NCBI GenBank assembly: GCA_028280945.1
Contig: JANQKV010000026.1
Span: 1-64,000 of the forward strand
Direction: 5' to 3'
Length of the DNA: 64,000 nt
From: Opitutaceae bacterium
Lineage (GTDB): Bacteria > Verrucomicrobiota > Verrucomicrobiia > Opitutales > Opitutaceae
The notes below the pieces were generated by a model. It was given only the letters and a program-made list of their open reading frames with translations, was not told the origin of the DNA and made no database searches. Position 1 is the first letter of the stretch; each line of letters opens with the position of its first letter. This document shows, piece after piece, positions 17,697 to 26,764 of the stretch. A program made the translations under genes and the position numbers.

Positions 17697-18758
17697 ATGC
17701 GTGCTCCGAAACTAGATTACCTGCCCCGCGGCCCACGGCGTCGCCGCCGGCACCGGATCGGCCTCATCGGCTGCGGGGGGATTTCCTTTTACCATCTCAC
17801 GGCCGCCAAGGCCCTGGGGGTCGAGGTGGTGGCGATGGCTGATGTCAATTTGGCGGCGGCGGAGGGGCGCCGGGACGAGTTTTATCCGCGAGCCGACGTC
17901 CACTCGGACCACCGCGAGCTTCTGGCCCGCGACGACATCAATGTCGTGGAGATCGCAACCCACACCGCGATTCGGGGACCTCAAATCCATGACGCACTCA
18001 AAGCCGGCAAACACGTGCTGAGCCAGAAGCCGTTCACGTTTGACCTGCGCGAGGGCAAACGACTCGCGGCCTACGCCAAGCGCCGCGGCCTGCGGCTGGG
18101 CATCAACCAAAACGGCCGTTGGTCGCCCCAGTTCGGGGCGCTCATCGCGGCGGTTCGACAGGGATTGCTGGGCGACATCCATTCCCTGGATTTTTCGCTG
18201 GCCTGGGACCACACGTGGATCCGCGGCACGGCGTTCGAGAAGCTCCACCACCTTATTCTCAACGACTTTGCCATTCACTGGCTCGATGCGACGGTTTGCG
18301 CTTTTGGGGACCGGAAACCGAAATCGGTTTTTGCCAACGCGGTCAAGGCGCCCGGCCAGAACATCAAGTCCCCGATGGTGGCGAACACGGTGGTGGACTT
18401 CGGCGACGGTCTGGCGACGCTGAGCTTCAGCGCCTACGAGAGCCACGACCCGCGCGAATACATGTGTTGTGTTGGCTCGAAGGGCACGTTGCGGGGCGCC
18501 GGCGACGTCAACAAGATCGATACGGTCGAGTATGCCAATGCGAAGGGCACCGTGAGGATTCCGTTGCAGGGGCAGTGGTTTCCCGACGGATTTCGCGGAA
18601 CCCTGGGAGAGTTCTTGCGGGCGGTTGAGGAAGGGCGGGAGCCATCGATCAGTGCCGCCAACAACCTGCGCACCCTCGAGCTGTGTTTTGCGGTGGTGGA
18701 GAGTGCGGACACCGGCAAACCAATCAAACCTGGCACCGTAAAGGTTGGCCGACTCTGA
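17697..18758 (+). CDS. Gfo/Idh/MocA family oxidoreductase
   Basis: The 353-residue protein has a canonical glycine loop (IGLIGCGGISFYHL, about 21-34). The lysine motif reads LSQKPF instead of the common EKP, and a HWLDATVCAF stretch falls in the C-terminal domain. The likely reaction is NAD(P)-dependent oxidation of a sugar-type substrate. It sits between another family member (6-base gap) and a secreted glycosidase-like protein (4-base gap). The three form one operon and probably one short sugar pathway. N-terminal basic residues (RGPRRRRRH) precede the fold and do not look like a signal. Confidence 0.88.
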   Translation: MRAPKLDYLPRGPRRRRRHRIGLIGCGGISFYHLTAAKALGVEVVAMADVNLAAAEGRRDEFYPRADVHSDHRELLARDDINVVEIATHTAIRGPQIHDALKAGKHVLSQKPFTFDLREGKRLAAYAKRRGLRLGINQNGRWSPQFGALIAAVRQGLLGDIHSLDFSLAWDHTWIRGTAFEKLHHLILNDFAIHWLDATVCAFGDRKPKSVFANAVKAPGQNIKSPMVANTVVDFGDGLATLSFSAYESHDPREYMCCVGSKGTLRGAGDVNKIDTVEYANAKGTVRIPLQGQWFPDGFRGTLGEFLRAVEEGREPSISAANNLRTLELCFAVVESADTGKPIKPGTVKVGRL

Positions 18759-18762
18759 TGCC

Positions 18763-20202
18763 ATGAAACTCACGCGAGCTCTCATTCCTGGTTTGTCGGC
18801 AATTGCGGCGGTCGGTTCGGCCGACGTCATCGACATCGGCGATCGACGCGAACTGTTCGTGGATCACCACGTGATTGCCGAGATGGACAACGTGTCGTTG
18901 CGCTTGCAGGAACCGCGTCGCGAAGGTGTGGCCCTGCGCTTCGACGAGCCGTGGGAAGGGCGATTCTCCGCCTATGCGACCGTCCTGAATGACGATGGCC
19001 TGTTCCGGATGTATTACCGCGGCCTGCCCTCGGCGTGGGATCCGGAGGTTGTCGCGGTCACGGCTTACGCGGAATCACGCGACGGGGTCCGTTGGACAAA
19101 ACCCAAACTCGGACTCTTCGAATTCCACGGGTCCAGGAACAACAACATCGTGCTGGGCACAGAGGACTCCCATTCGCGTAATTTCAGTCCGTTTATCGAC
19201 CATCGCCCCGGAGTGCCGGCGGACGAGCGATTTAAGGCCATTGCCGGCGTGGAGACCAAGGGACTTGCTGCGTTCGCGTCTGCCGATGGCATCCACTGGC
19301 GACCGTGGGGACAGGACGAGTTTATCTTCACCGACGGCATGTTTGATTCGCACAACGTCGTATTCTGGTCCGAACACGAGCAGGTCTATGTCTGTTATTT
19401 CCGCACGTGGACCGGAGAGGGATTTGAAGGTTACCGCACCATCTCCCGCACGACTTCGCCGGACTTGGTGACTTGGTCGAAACCCGTGGTGATGGATTTT
19501 GGCGATACGCCCATGGAGCATCTCTACACCAACGGCACCCAGCCCTACTTCCGGGCACCACACATTTACGTGGGATTGGCCAAGCGGTTTCTGGTCGAAA
19601 AGCCCGCCACCGATTTGAAGACTGCCGGTCGTCTCCATGCCGATCCCAACCGCGGCGGCGACACCAGCGACGCGGTGATGCTGACTTCCCGCGGGGGCGA
19701 TCGCTACGACCGCACCTTCATGGAAGCCTTCGTGCGACCGGGCCCGTCGATTCGCGACTGGGTGGCCCGGGACAATACTCCGGCGCTCGGTTTGGTGCCC
19801 TCGCTTGATGGTCGCCGGATGTATTTCTACCGCATGTCGCACTACGGTCAGGCCAGTGCGCACCTGACGCGTTACTCGCTGCGGCTTGACGGTTTTGTCG
19901 CGGTCAGTGCGCCTTATGCGGGCGGTGAGCTTTTGACCAAACCGTTGCGATTTACCGGTGACGAATTGGTGCTCAACTACCAAAGCTCCGCCGCGGGTTC
20001 CGTGCAGGTCGAGCTGCTCGACGAAGCGGGTGAACCTTTTCCGGGTTTTGCGGCCGCCGACAGTGAATTGATTTTTGGTGACGAGATCGCGCGGGTCGTC
20101 CGCTGGCGGGCCGATCCCGATCTCGGTGTCTTGGCGGGGCGCGTGGTGCAGCTTCGGTTCATCATGGCTGATGCTGATTTGTTTTCGTTCCAATTTCGCT
20201 GA
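18763..20202 (+). CDS. Secreted five-bladed beta-propeller, glycoside-hydrolase-like protein
   Basis: The 479-residue protein starts at ATG 18763 with a signal-peptide-like MKLTRALIPGLSAIAAVGSA. The body resembles the glycoside-hydrolase family 32/43-type propeller proteins of Planctomycetes and Verrucomicrobiota. DRRELFVDHHVI opens the fold, and repeated Tyr/Trp-rich blades follow (DGLFRMYYRG, SRDGVRWTKPKLGLFE, SADGIHWRPWGQDEF, SPDLVTWSKPV). I cannot assign catalytic residues with certainty. A small beta domain ends it. It probably binds or cleaves a carbohydrate whose product feeds the two upstream dehydrogenases. Confidence 0.7.
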   Translation: MKLTRALIPGLSAIAAVGSADVIDIGDRRELFVDHHVIAEMDNVSLRLQEPRREGVALRFDEPWEGRFSAYATVLNDDGLFRMYYRGLPSAWDPEVVAVTAYAESRDGVRWTKPKLGLFEFHGSRNNNIVLGTEDSHSRNFSPFIDHRPGVPADERFKAIAGVETKGLAAFASADGIHWRPWGQDEFIFTDGMFDSHNVVFWSEHEQVYVCYFRTWTGEGFEGYRTISRTTSPDLVTWSKPVVMDFGDTPMEHLYTNGTQPYFRAPHIYVGLAKRFLVEKPATDLKTAGRLHADPNRGGDTSDAVMLTSRGGDRYDRTFMEAFVRPGPSIRDWVARDNTPALGLVPSLDGRRMYFYRMSHYGQASAHLTRYSLRLDGFVAVSAPYAGGELLTKPLRFTGDELVLNYQSSAAGSVQVELLDEAGEPFPGFAAADSELIFGDEIARVVRWRADPDLGVLAGRVVQLRFIMADADLFSFQFR

Positions 20203-20225
20203 GAACGCGCTCAAGTCAGCGTTGC

Positions 20226-20807
20226 ATGCGAGTTGTTATTCTAGGTTCCGGCACCGGCTCCAACGCCAGGGCCATCCTGCAGGCCCAACGTGATGGTCAA
20301 TTGGGCCGAGCCGAAGTTGTGCAGATCATCGCTGATAAAACAGAGGCGGGCATTCTGCAGCACGGCCCGGATTTTGGAGTGCCGGCCCGGTATCTCGATC
20401 CGGCTCCGTTCAAGACCAAGCTCGAGGGGGCGGGGGAAGACCGTTACATCGAGTTTATCGAAGGACTGACCCCGGACCTTATCGTGCTCGCGGGATTCAT
20501 GCGGGTGATCAAACCACGGTTCATCAACCGCTTTGCCGGCAAGATCATCAACCTGCACCCAAGTTTGCTGCCGAGTTTCCCTGGTTTGGATGGCATCGGC
20601 CAGGCGTGGCGGCGGGGGGTAAAGATTTCCGGCTGCACCGTCCATTACGTCACGGCCGAGGTGGACGGCGGACCGATCATTGATCAGGAACCGGTGCGTA
20701 TCGAACCGGATGATACGTTGCCATCATTTGCCATGAAGATTCACGCCGCCGAACACCGTCTGCTGCCGCAGGTGATCGCCCGGTTGAGTGAGGCTTGCGG
20801 TGATTGA
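20226..20807 (+). CDS. purN: Phosphoribosylglycinamide formyltransferase
   Basis: The 193-residue enzyme transfers formyl from 10-formyl-THF to GAR in purine synthesis. Blocks visible are VILGSGTGSNARAI (phosphate binding), IVLAGFMRVI, INLHPSLLPSFPGL with the catalytic Asn and His, and TAEVDGGPIIDQEPV with the catalytic Asp. GLDGIGQAW replaces the commoner GLH(A/T) sequence, a mild variation. It is followed after 25 bases by argC on the same strand. Confidence 0.95.
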   Translation: MRVVILGSGTGSNARAILQAQRDGQLGRAEVVQIIADKTEAGILQHGPDFGVPARYLDPAPFKTKLEGAGEDRYIEFIEGLTPDLIVLAGFMRVIKPRFINRFAGKIINLHPSLLPSFPGLDGIGQAWRRGVKISGCTVHYVTAEVDGGPIIDQEPVRIEPDDTLPSFAMKIHAAEHRLLPQVIARLSEACGD

Positions 20808-20832
20808 GCAATCGACCGCTTATTGAGGAACC

Positions 20833-21783
20833 ATGGCGCACAAAGTTTTCATCGACGGTTCCGAAGGCACGACGGGCCTGCAGATTCATGAGCGTTTGAC
20901 CGCGCGCGATGACCTGGAGCTGATCACGATTGATCCGGAGCACCGCAAGGATCCCGACGCCCGGGCCGCATGCCTCAATGCAGCCGATGTCGCCTTTCTC
21001 TGTTTGCCCGATGCCGCTGCGCGTGAGTCGGCCGCCCTGGTCACTCATCCCGACACCGTGGTGATTGACGCCAGCACCGCCCACCGCGTGGACCCCGACT
21101 GGGCGTATGGCCTGCCCGAGCTTTCGCCGACCTATCGCGAACGACTGACCTCCGCCAATCGGATCGCCAACATCGGCTGCCACGCCGGCGCATTTTTATT
21201 GGGAGTAAAACCACTCCTGTGGGCGGGATTGGTTCCGACTGAGACGCGGCTCTCGTGCTTTTCGCTGACCGGTTACAGCGGGGGCGGCAAAAAAATGATC
21301 GCCACCTACGAAGCCGCCGATCGCCCGGCCGCGCTATCAAGCCCCCGGCCCTATGCCCTGGGCCTTGCCCACAAGCACCTGCCGGAGATGCGCATGCACA
21401 GTGGGCTCGCGCACGCGCCTTTGTTCAACCCGGTTGTGGGGGCGTTTCGCCAGGGCCTCGCGGTCACGATCCCGCTCAGTTTGGTTGAATTGCCGAGTCA
21501 CCCTTCGCCCACCACCATCCATGCGGCCCTGGCCGACGCTTATGCCGGCCAGACGTTCGTGCGGGTTTTGCCGCTGGGTGATGCCGCCAATCTCGACGAA
21601 GGTTTCCTCGATGTGCAGGCCTGCAACGGCACCAACCGGGCCGATGTCATGGTGTTCGGGCACGCCGAACAAGCGGTGGTTACCGTGCGCATCGACAACC
21701 TGGGCAAGGGGGCGTCCGGTTCCGCCGTGCAGTGCATGAACATCCGCCTGGGCCTGCCGGAGGAAACAGGCCTCAAACTCTGA
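20833..21783 (+). CDS. argC: N-acetyl-gamma-glutamyl-phosphate reductase, type 2
   Basis: The 316-residue protein catalyses the NADPH-dependent third step of arginine synthesis. The short form starting [19 protein letters not shown] is the type-2 ArgC class. It has the active-site Cys in [20 protein letters not shown] near 60, and [10 protein letters not shown] near 152. The gene lies 25 bases after purN and 22 before creB, so it may share their transcript. No other arg gene is in the window. Confidence 0.93.
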   Translation: MAHKVFIDGSEGTTGLQIHERLTARDDLELITIDPEHRKDPDARAACLNAADVAFLCLPDAAARESAALVTHPDTVVIDASTAHRVDPDWAYGLPELSPTYRERLTSANRIANIGCHAGAFLLGVKPLLWAGLVPTETRLSCFSLTGYSGGGKKMIATYEAADRPAALSSPRPYALGLAHKHLPEMRMHSGLAHAPLFNPVVGAFRQGLAVTIPLSLVELPSHPSPTTIHAALADAYAGQTFVRVLPLGDAANLDEGFLDVQACNGTNRADVMVFGHAEQAVVTVRIDNLGKGASGSAVQCMNIRLGLPEETGLKL

Positions 21784-21805
21784 GACGGGGAGCGGGAGTC
21801 CGCGC

Positions 21806-22492
21806 ATGGCCAAACCGCTCATACTTATCGTCGAGGATGAGCCTTCCATTGCCGACTCGCTGAACTACGCCCTTTCGACGGAGGGCTTCGAGGCGCGGCA
21901 CTGTCTGGATGGTGCGTCAGCGCGGACGGCTCTTCGGGAGCGAGAACCGGTGCTGGTGCTGCTCGATGTGGGACTGCCTGATGTGAACGGTTTTGTGTTG
22001 TGCCAGGAGATCCGCAAATTCAGCGAAGTCCCCATTGTCTTTCTTACGGCGCGCAGCGAGGAAGTGGATCGCGTTGTGGGATTGGAGATCGGGGCCGACG
22101 ACTACATTGCCAAACCCTTTAGTCCACGCGAAGTGACGGCGCGGGTTCGCGCGATTCTTCGTCGAGGACGGATGCATTCGGCGCCCATGACTGCGGGGGC
22201 GACCGATATCGAAATCGATGAAGCAGGTTGCCGGGCCACCTTTTGCGGCAACGAACTCGAACTGACCCGATACGAGTTTCGTTTGTTGGCCGTTTTGGTG
22301 GCGAAACCGGGCCGAGTGTATTCCCGGTCCGACCTGATGAGTGCCGCGTGGGAAGACCCCGGATCGAGCATGGACCGCACCGTGGACGCCCACGTCAAAT
22401 TGCTGCGAGCCAAACTCCGCGAGATCGATCCCGACCGAAACCCGATCAAGACTCACCGAGGTTTGGGCTACTCCTGGGAGAGTCGGGCGTGA
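21806..22492 (+). CDS. creB: CreB-like OmpR-family response regulator
   Basis: The 228-residue protein has a receiver domain with acidic pocket (EDE near 11-13), phospho-acceptor Asp54 (LLDVGLPDVNG) and Lys103 (IAKPF). An OmpR/PhoB winged helix follows (LTRYEFRLLAVLVAKPGRVY, then RTVDAHVKLLRAKLRE). A GGGAGCGGGAG ribosome-binding sequence precedes the ATG. The stop overlaps the GTG start of a sensor kinase, and a CreD homolog follows, which supports the Cre assignment. In enterobacteria CreBC responds to fermentative or minimal growth; the signal here is unknown. Confidence 0.88.
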   Translation: MAKPLILIVEDEPSIADSLNYALSTEGFEARHCLDGASARTALREREPVLVLLDVGLPDVNGFVLCQEIRKFSEVPIVFLTARSEEVDRVVGLEIGADDYIAKPFSPREVTARVRAILRRGRMHSAPMTAGATDIEIDEAGCRATFCGNELELTRYEFRLLAVLVAKPGRVYSRSDLMSAAWEDPGSSMDRTVDAHVKLLRAKLREIDPDRNPIKTHRGLGYSWESRA

Positions 22493-23856
22493 AAGTCCGG
22501 ACGGCAATTTTCCTGACCTACGTGGTTGCATCGGCCATTGGGTTGCTGGTGCTCATGCGATTTGTGCTCGCCGAGGTGCGACCACGTTATGTGAGTTCGA
22601 TCGAGACCACTATGAGGGAATCGGCGCGTTTGATTGCCGGAACACTTGCCACCCAGGATCCGACAGAATGGCCGAGTATCCTCGAATCAGCGGACTCAGC
22701 TTCCGCGTCCTTTCAGCTGCGGGTTTACGACTCAGCGGAGGGCACGGTTTACGCCCAGGAGGTCGAGGTTGAGCCGGAGGCGTATCCAGGGAAGGATTTC
22801 CGCTCTTCCAAGGAACGGATCAGCCGATTTATCGACAACGAGCCTTTTCTAGACGATGGGCAGTTGGTGGTGACGGAGGACGTGCTGCATGGCGGCGTGA
22901 TGGTCGGCCGCGTGGAACTATCGCGCCCGCTGCGCAGCATCAACTCGTTCATTTGGTCCGAGCGGCGCAAGCTCACGAGTGTGGCGCTGTTGATTGCCGC
23001 GGTGATGATCGTATTGGGCTGGTGGCTGGCACATAAACTGACCAACTCGTTGGGCAATCTCACTCGTTATGCGGTGGCGGTTCGTGATGGTCACAACGTG
23101 ACGCCTCCCCAATCAAGCGCCGTCGAAATCAACGCTCTGAAGGACGCAGTCGAGGGCATGCGTCGCACCTTGGAAGGGCGGGATTTTGTGCATCACTACA
23201 CGCAGAACCTGACGCATGAACTGAAGTCTCCGATTTCGGCGATCAGGGGCGCGGCAGAGCTACTGGGTGAAGCAGACATGCCGCCGTCAGACCGGGAGAA
23301 ATTCCTGCGCAACATCCGAGCGGAGACGGATCGGCTTCAGCAGATCGTGGAGCGGGTGATGGAGTTGGCTGAGCTGGAGAATCGGGAGATCGCGGCAGCC
23401 ACGACTCTCGTCCGACTGGGTGAACTGATTGCCGAAATCGCTGAGTCCGTGCGGTCGGACCGGGAGGCAAAATCGATTCGCTGGGAAACGGCGACCGATC
23501 TCGATTCGAGTGAGGTGCGAGGCGATCGATTTCTGCTTTACCATGCGCTGCTCAATCCCGTGATAAACGCCGTGGAGTTCACCCCGGTAGGGGGCTCGAT
23601 CCGACTCAGTGCCGTCCGGGAGAGAAACCACATCAGGGTTACCATTGAGGACGATGGCCCGGGCATTCCGGACTATGCGTTATCAAGGGTGTTTGATCGG
23701 TTTTACTCGTTGCCTCGCCCGGACACGGGGCGGAAGAGCACGGGGCTTGGCTTGAGTTTCACCCGCGAGATTGTAGAGGTCCATGGCGGCGTGGTTTGGG
23801 CGGAAAATCGAGCGGGTGGCGGTGCCTTGATCGGTATCGAACTTCCAGCGTTGTGA
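22489..23856 (+). CDS. creC: CreC-like sensor histidine kinase
   Basis: The 455-residue kinase begins at GTG 22489, overlapping the creB stop by 4 bases (GTGA). Two membrane helices (about 5-26 and 162-183) flank a periplasmic sensor domain of about 130 residues. A HAMP-like segment is followed by the H box (LTHELKSPISAIRG, His243), the N box around NPVINAVEFTP, and ATP lid motifs DDGPGIP and STGLGLSF. It phosphorylates CreB. The domain order and the creD downstream match CreC. Confidence 0.9.
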   Translation: MKVRTAIFLTYVVASAIGLLVLMRFVLAEVRPRYVSSIETTMRESARLIAGTLATQDPTEWPSILESADSASASFQLRVYDSAEGTVYAQEVEVEPEAYPGKDFRSSKERISRFIDNEPFLDDGQLVVTEDVLHGGVMVGRVELSRPLRSINSFIWSERRKLTSVALLIAAVMIVLGWWLAHKLTNSLGNLTRYAVAVRDGHNVTPPQSSAVEINALKDAVEGMRRTLEGRDFVHHYTQNLTHELKSPISAIRGAAELLGEADMPPSDREKFLRNIRAETDRLQQIVERVMELAELENREIAAATTLVRLGELIAEIAESVRSDREAKSIRWETATDLDSSEVRGDRFLLYHALLNPVINAVEFTPVGGSIRLSAVRERNHIRVTIEDDGPGIPDYALSRVFDRFYSLPRPDTGRKSTGLGLSFTREIVEVHGGVVWAENRAGGGALIGIELPAL

Positions 23857-23926
23857 GCGTTGGTTTTCATACGGAATTCATCCTCAGTTCAACATCACTT
23901 CATGCACGCTTGGCAGGCTGGAGGTG

Positions 23927-25267
23927 ATGAACGAATCGAATCCTCCTCCGCTTCCCGCCCCGGCCCGCAACTCCCTCGGAAAACGCCTGGGCTACAAGTT
24001 ACTCATTATCGCCTCCTGCATCGTGCTGCTGCAGATTCCGTTGTTTCTCGTGGAGTCCAAGCGAGAGGAGCGCGCCCAACGCCAAATCGATGTCGTGCGC
24101 GAAATCACCGGGGCCTGGGGTGAGGACCAATTGGTGCATGGGGCATTGCTGGCGGTGCCGGTGGCCAGTGAGGAACGTCAGGCGGAGCCCACCTTTCTCC
24201 ACATTGCTCCGACGCAATTGGAGATCGAGGGTAAGCTTGATCCTCAGATTTTGCGGCGAGGGATTTATCGCGCCGAGGTGTATGATGCTGATCTGAAAAT
24301 AGCGGGAGGGTTCACTGTTCCCAACCAAGCCTCGGAATGGGCGGATCGGCTTAGTTGGTCGGAGGCTCGACTGGTGCTGGTCTTGGGGGATGCCGCCGGC
24401 GTTTCCCTGGTTGAGCCGTTGAGATGGCAAGGCGAAGAAATCGAGATGGCGGGCCAATCGGAGTCGGAAACCGGTGTCCGTGGCATTGGTGCCCGGGTGG
24501 CGATCTCCGATGTGAGCGAACGTTTTGATTTTTCAGTCACCGTATCGATGAAGGGAAGCGAATCACTGCAGTTTGCGCCGTTGGGGCAAGAATCAGTCGT
24601 AACCTTGGTTTCCGCTGCGACCTCACCCAGTTTTGTTGGTGCAGTGCTGCCGGATTCGCGGGAGGTCACTGCGGAGGGATTCACCGCGCATTGGTCCGTG
24701 GGATCATTGGAACGCGCGCTGCCGCGAGTTTGGTGCTCCGCCGATGTGGGGAAGATGTTGGGGCGAGCGGGCGGGGAAGATCCGTTTGGCGTAGTGCTGC
24801 TTTCGGGAGTGACGGATTACCGAGCAGTTGAGCGAGCGCTCAAATATGGCATCCTGTTTCTGATTACGGTATTCGCGGGTTGTTTCCTGGGAGAGTTTCT
24901 CGGAGGAAGGCCGTTGCACGTGCTCAATTACCTTCTGGTTGGGGCGGCGCTGTGCTTGTTCTTCCTGGCGCTCTTGGCGCTGGCAGAGCTGGTGGGCTTC
25001 GGCGCTGCTTATGCTCTCGCGGCCCTGGCTTCGGTGGGATTGATCGTGACCTACGCCCGAGCGGTGATGCGGGAAGGCAAGGCGGTCGGCGCGCTGGCAA
25101 TGGTGTTGGGTGGGATTTTTGGATACCTGTTTTTGGTGCTGCGAATGGAGGACCTGTCGCTGATTGCCGGAACGGTCCTGCTCTTTGTCCTGTTGGGTGC
25201 CATCATGTATGCCACGCGCCATTTGCGGTTTGAGGAGAATCAGAGCCTGGGCGGAGGTGCCGTGTGA
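23927..25267 (+). CDS. creD: CreD-like inner membrane protein
   Basis: The 446-residue protein has an N-terminal helix (about 23-42, LLIIASCIVLLQIPLFLVE), a periplasmic beta-rich domain of about 250 residues, and a cluster of five or six membrane helices in the last 150 residues. This is the CreD layout, though individual motifs differ from the E. coli protein. GGAGG lies only 2 bases before the ATG; a GTG one codon upstream is also possible. In other bacteria CreD affects envelope stress and beta-lactam response. The stop overlaps the next, very small gene. Confidence 0.82.
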   Translation: MNESNPPPLPAPARNSLGKRLGYKLLIIASCIVLLQIPLFLVESKREERAQRQIDVVREITGAWGEDQLVHGALLAVPVASEERQAEPTFLHIAPTQLEIEGKLDPQILRRGIYRAEVYDADLKIAGGFTVPNQASEWADRLSWSEARLVLVLGDAAGVSLVEPLRWQGEEIEMAGQSESETGVRGIGARVAISDVSERFDFSVTVSMKGSESLQFAPLGQESVVTLVSAATSPSFVGAVLPDSREVTAEGFTAHWSVGSLERALPRVWCSADVGKMLGRAGGEDPFGVVLLSGVTDYRAVERALKYGILFLITVFAGCFLGEFLGGRPLHVLNYLLVGAALCLFFLALLALAELVGFGAAYALAALASVGLIVTYARAVMREGKAVGALAMVLGGIFGYLFLVLRMEDLSLIAGTVLLFVLLGAIMYATRHLRFEENQSLGGGAV

Positions 25268-25416
25268 AGGTTTATCATCTTCCCCGGCTGCGGTGCGCGA
25301 TGCTGGGCCTGCTGCCACTCACGGCTCAGGAAGCGCAACGACGCTCTCAACGGCTAAAAGAATACCTGATTCGAATGCGCCGCGATGCGGAGGCCAAACG
25401 GAGGGGGGGTAAATGA
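25264..25416 (+). CDS. 50-residue basic protein embedded in the cre operon
   Basis: GTG at 25264 overlaps the creD stop (GTGTGA), and its own stop overlaps the ATG of the next gene (AAATGA). The frame reads MKVYHLPRLRCAMLGLLPLT, then QEAQRRSQRLKEYLIRMRRD and a basic end (AKRRGGK). One short hydrophobic stretch (10-20) precedes a strongly basic helix. No family is recognised. The double overlap suggests a real, translationally coupled gene, or a coupling leader that keeps ribosomes moving from creD to the membrane protein. Confidence 0.6.
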   Translation: MKVYHLPRLRCAMLGLLPLTAQEAQRRSQRLKEYLIRMRRDAEAKRRGGK

Positions 25417-25976
25417 ACTCTTGGTTCGATGCCAACACCTTCATGGACCGGCTGCAGTTTTGGGCGATTTGCGGGATCATCTGTGCAGCGCCCAGCTTCA
25501 TCATAGCTCATGACAATGACTTTGACAGGCGAGCCATGGCGGTGGGCACACTCAGCTACATTCTGTTGTTCGCCTTCGTTACGTCAGCACCGTGGTATAG
25601 AGCGCGCTTGGGAGGGAGCCGACTGGGGCGGCGACTGCGGTTGGCGACGTTGATTCGGACTGGGATCGCAGGAGTGGGTCTTCTGGGCATGGGGATGGCC
25701 GCCATAGGGATGAAGTTTCCCTTACCCATCGTGGTTGTAACTCTGGATGTAGCAACGGGAGCGGTCGCCGCGAATGTGACTGAGTTTGTCTCTGAGGCTG
25801 CGTTCGGCAGGGGCGCTTCACGTTCTTTTGGCTGGACGCTCTTCACGACACTGTTGCAGGGCGCGTTTGTCTCCATCCAACTCTTCATTCTGGCGGCCCT
25901 GTCGTTGGTGTTTCCCGAACGGAAGCCAGAATACCGTTTGCCCGAGGCCAATCGGATGGATGAAATCATGGGATGA
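25413..25976 (+). CDS. Four-helix membrane protein of the Cre-GPP34 operon
   Basis: The 187-residue protein shows hydrophobic stretches at about 14-32, 41-58, 80-105 and 140-165, so four membrane helices are likely, with a polar C-terminal tail. I recognise no family. It starts in an ATGA overlap with the 50-residue ORF and ends in another with the GPP34 gene. This binds it tightly to both in translation, and a membrane partner for the soluble GPP34 protein is a fair guess. Confidence 0.75.
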   Translation: MNSWFDANTFMDRLQFWAICGIICAAPSFIIAHDNDFDRRAMAVGTLSYILLFAFVTSAPWYRARLGGSRLGRRLRLATLIRTGIAGVGLLGMGMAAIGMKFPLPIVVVTLDVATGAVAANVTEFVSEAAFGRGASRSFGWTLFTTLLQGAFVSIQLFILAALSLVFPERKPEYRLPEANRMDEIMG

Positions 25977-26716
25977 TATCTCAGCCTATTTACGGGTCCG
26001 ATCAATTGCCGGCATTGTTGCTCCATCAGGAAGTCACGCTTCTCGCCTTGTCCGATGAGAAGGGCACGATCGAAACCGGAAGTTGGTATGCTTACGTGGC
26101 GGCGGGCGCCGTGTTGGCCGAGCTGATGCGCAATGACCGGGTTCGCATTCAATCGAAGGATGAGGCGAAGGCGCGGGGAACGTTGTTCAACCGAAAACCG
26201 AAGCTGCTGGTGACTGACCCCAAGCCCCTGGGGGAGGAGTTGGCCGACGAATGGTTGAGCACAATTCGCAGTTCCGAGAAGCAGCGTGACGTGGAGCACT
26301 GGTTGAGCGCGATCGCCAACTCCAAGAACCTGAAGGAACACATCGCCGATGGTTTGGTGGAGCTGGGTATTCTCCAACGTGTGGAGGACAAGGTTTTGTG
26401 GGTGTTCAATCGCGTGCGATTCCCGGAAGTGGCTTCAGCACCCGAGACGGCCATCCGCCAACGGCTCGAGGCCGCCATCTTTGAAGACTCCTTGGATGTT
26501 GAGGCGGGCACGGTAATCCTGCTCTCACTGGTCAAAGGCGGGGAGTTTCTCCCGAAGCTATTCGATAAAAAGAAGCTCAAGAATCGGAAGAAGCACATCG
26601 ACCGGTTGATTAAAGGTGAACAGCTCGGCGCCGCCACGGCTCAGCTGATCGAAAGCATCCAGGTCATGATCATCGCGGTCGCCGCCGCGGGGGCTGCTGC
26701 CGCCGCGAGCTCTTGA
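25973..26716 (+). CDS. GPP34 / GOLPH3-like protein
   Basis: The 247-residue protein aligns by eye with the GPP34 (GOLPH3/Vps74) fold from end to end: LLLHQEVTLLALSDEKGTIE at the start, AGAVLAELMRNDRVRI, an alpha-helical middle, ETAIRQRLEAAIF, and IDRLIKGEQLGAATAQLIES near the end. In eukaryotes GOLPH3 binds PI4P and sorts Golgi glycosyltransferases; bacterial members have no settled function. The tail is Ala-rich (AAAGAAAAASS). It is the last gene of the overlapping cre operon. The fold call is confident; the role is not. Confidence 0.88.
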   Translation: MISQPIYGSDQLPALLLHQEVTLLALSDEKGTIETGSWYAYVAAGAVLAELMRNDRVRIQSKDEAKARGTLFNRKPKLLVTDPKPLGEELADEWLSTIRSSEKQRDVEHWLSAIANSKNLKEHIADGLVELGILQRVEDKVLWVFNRVRFPEVASAPETAIRQRLEAAIFEDSLDVEAGTVILLSLVKGGEFLPKLFDKKKLKNRKKHIDRLIKGEQLGAATAQLIESIQVMIIAVAAAGAAAAASS

Positions 26717-26764
26717 TTCCACCGTCCCGTCTTCTCCGATCCCCAGGTCGGAGTCACTGCGCCA

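Noticed and set aside
17712..18836. 374-codon minus-strand frame
   Set aside because: It is antisense to the second Gfo/Idh/MocA gene, which has intact motifs and operon spacing.
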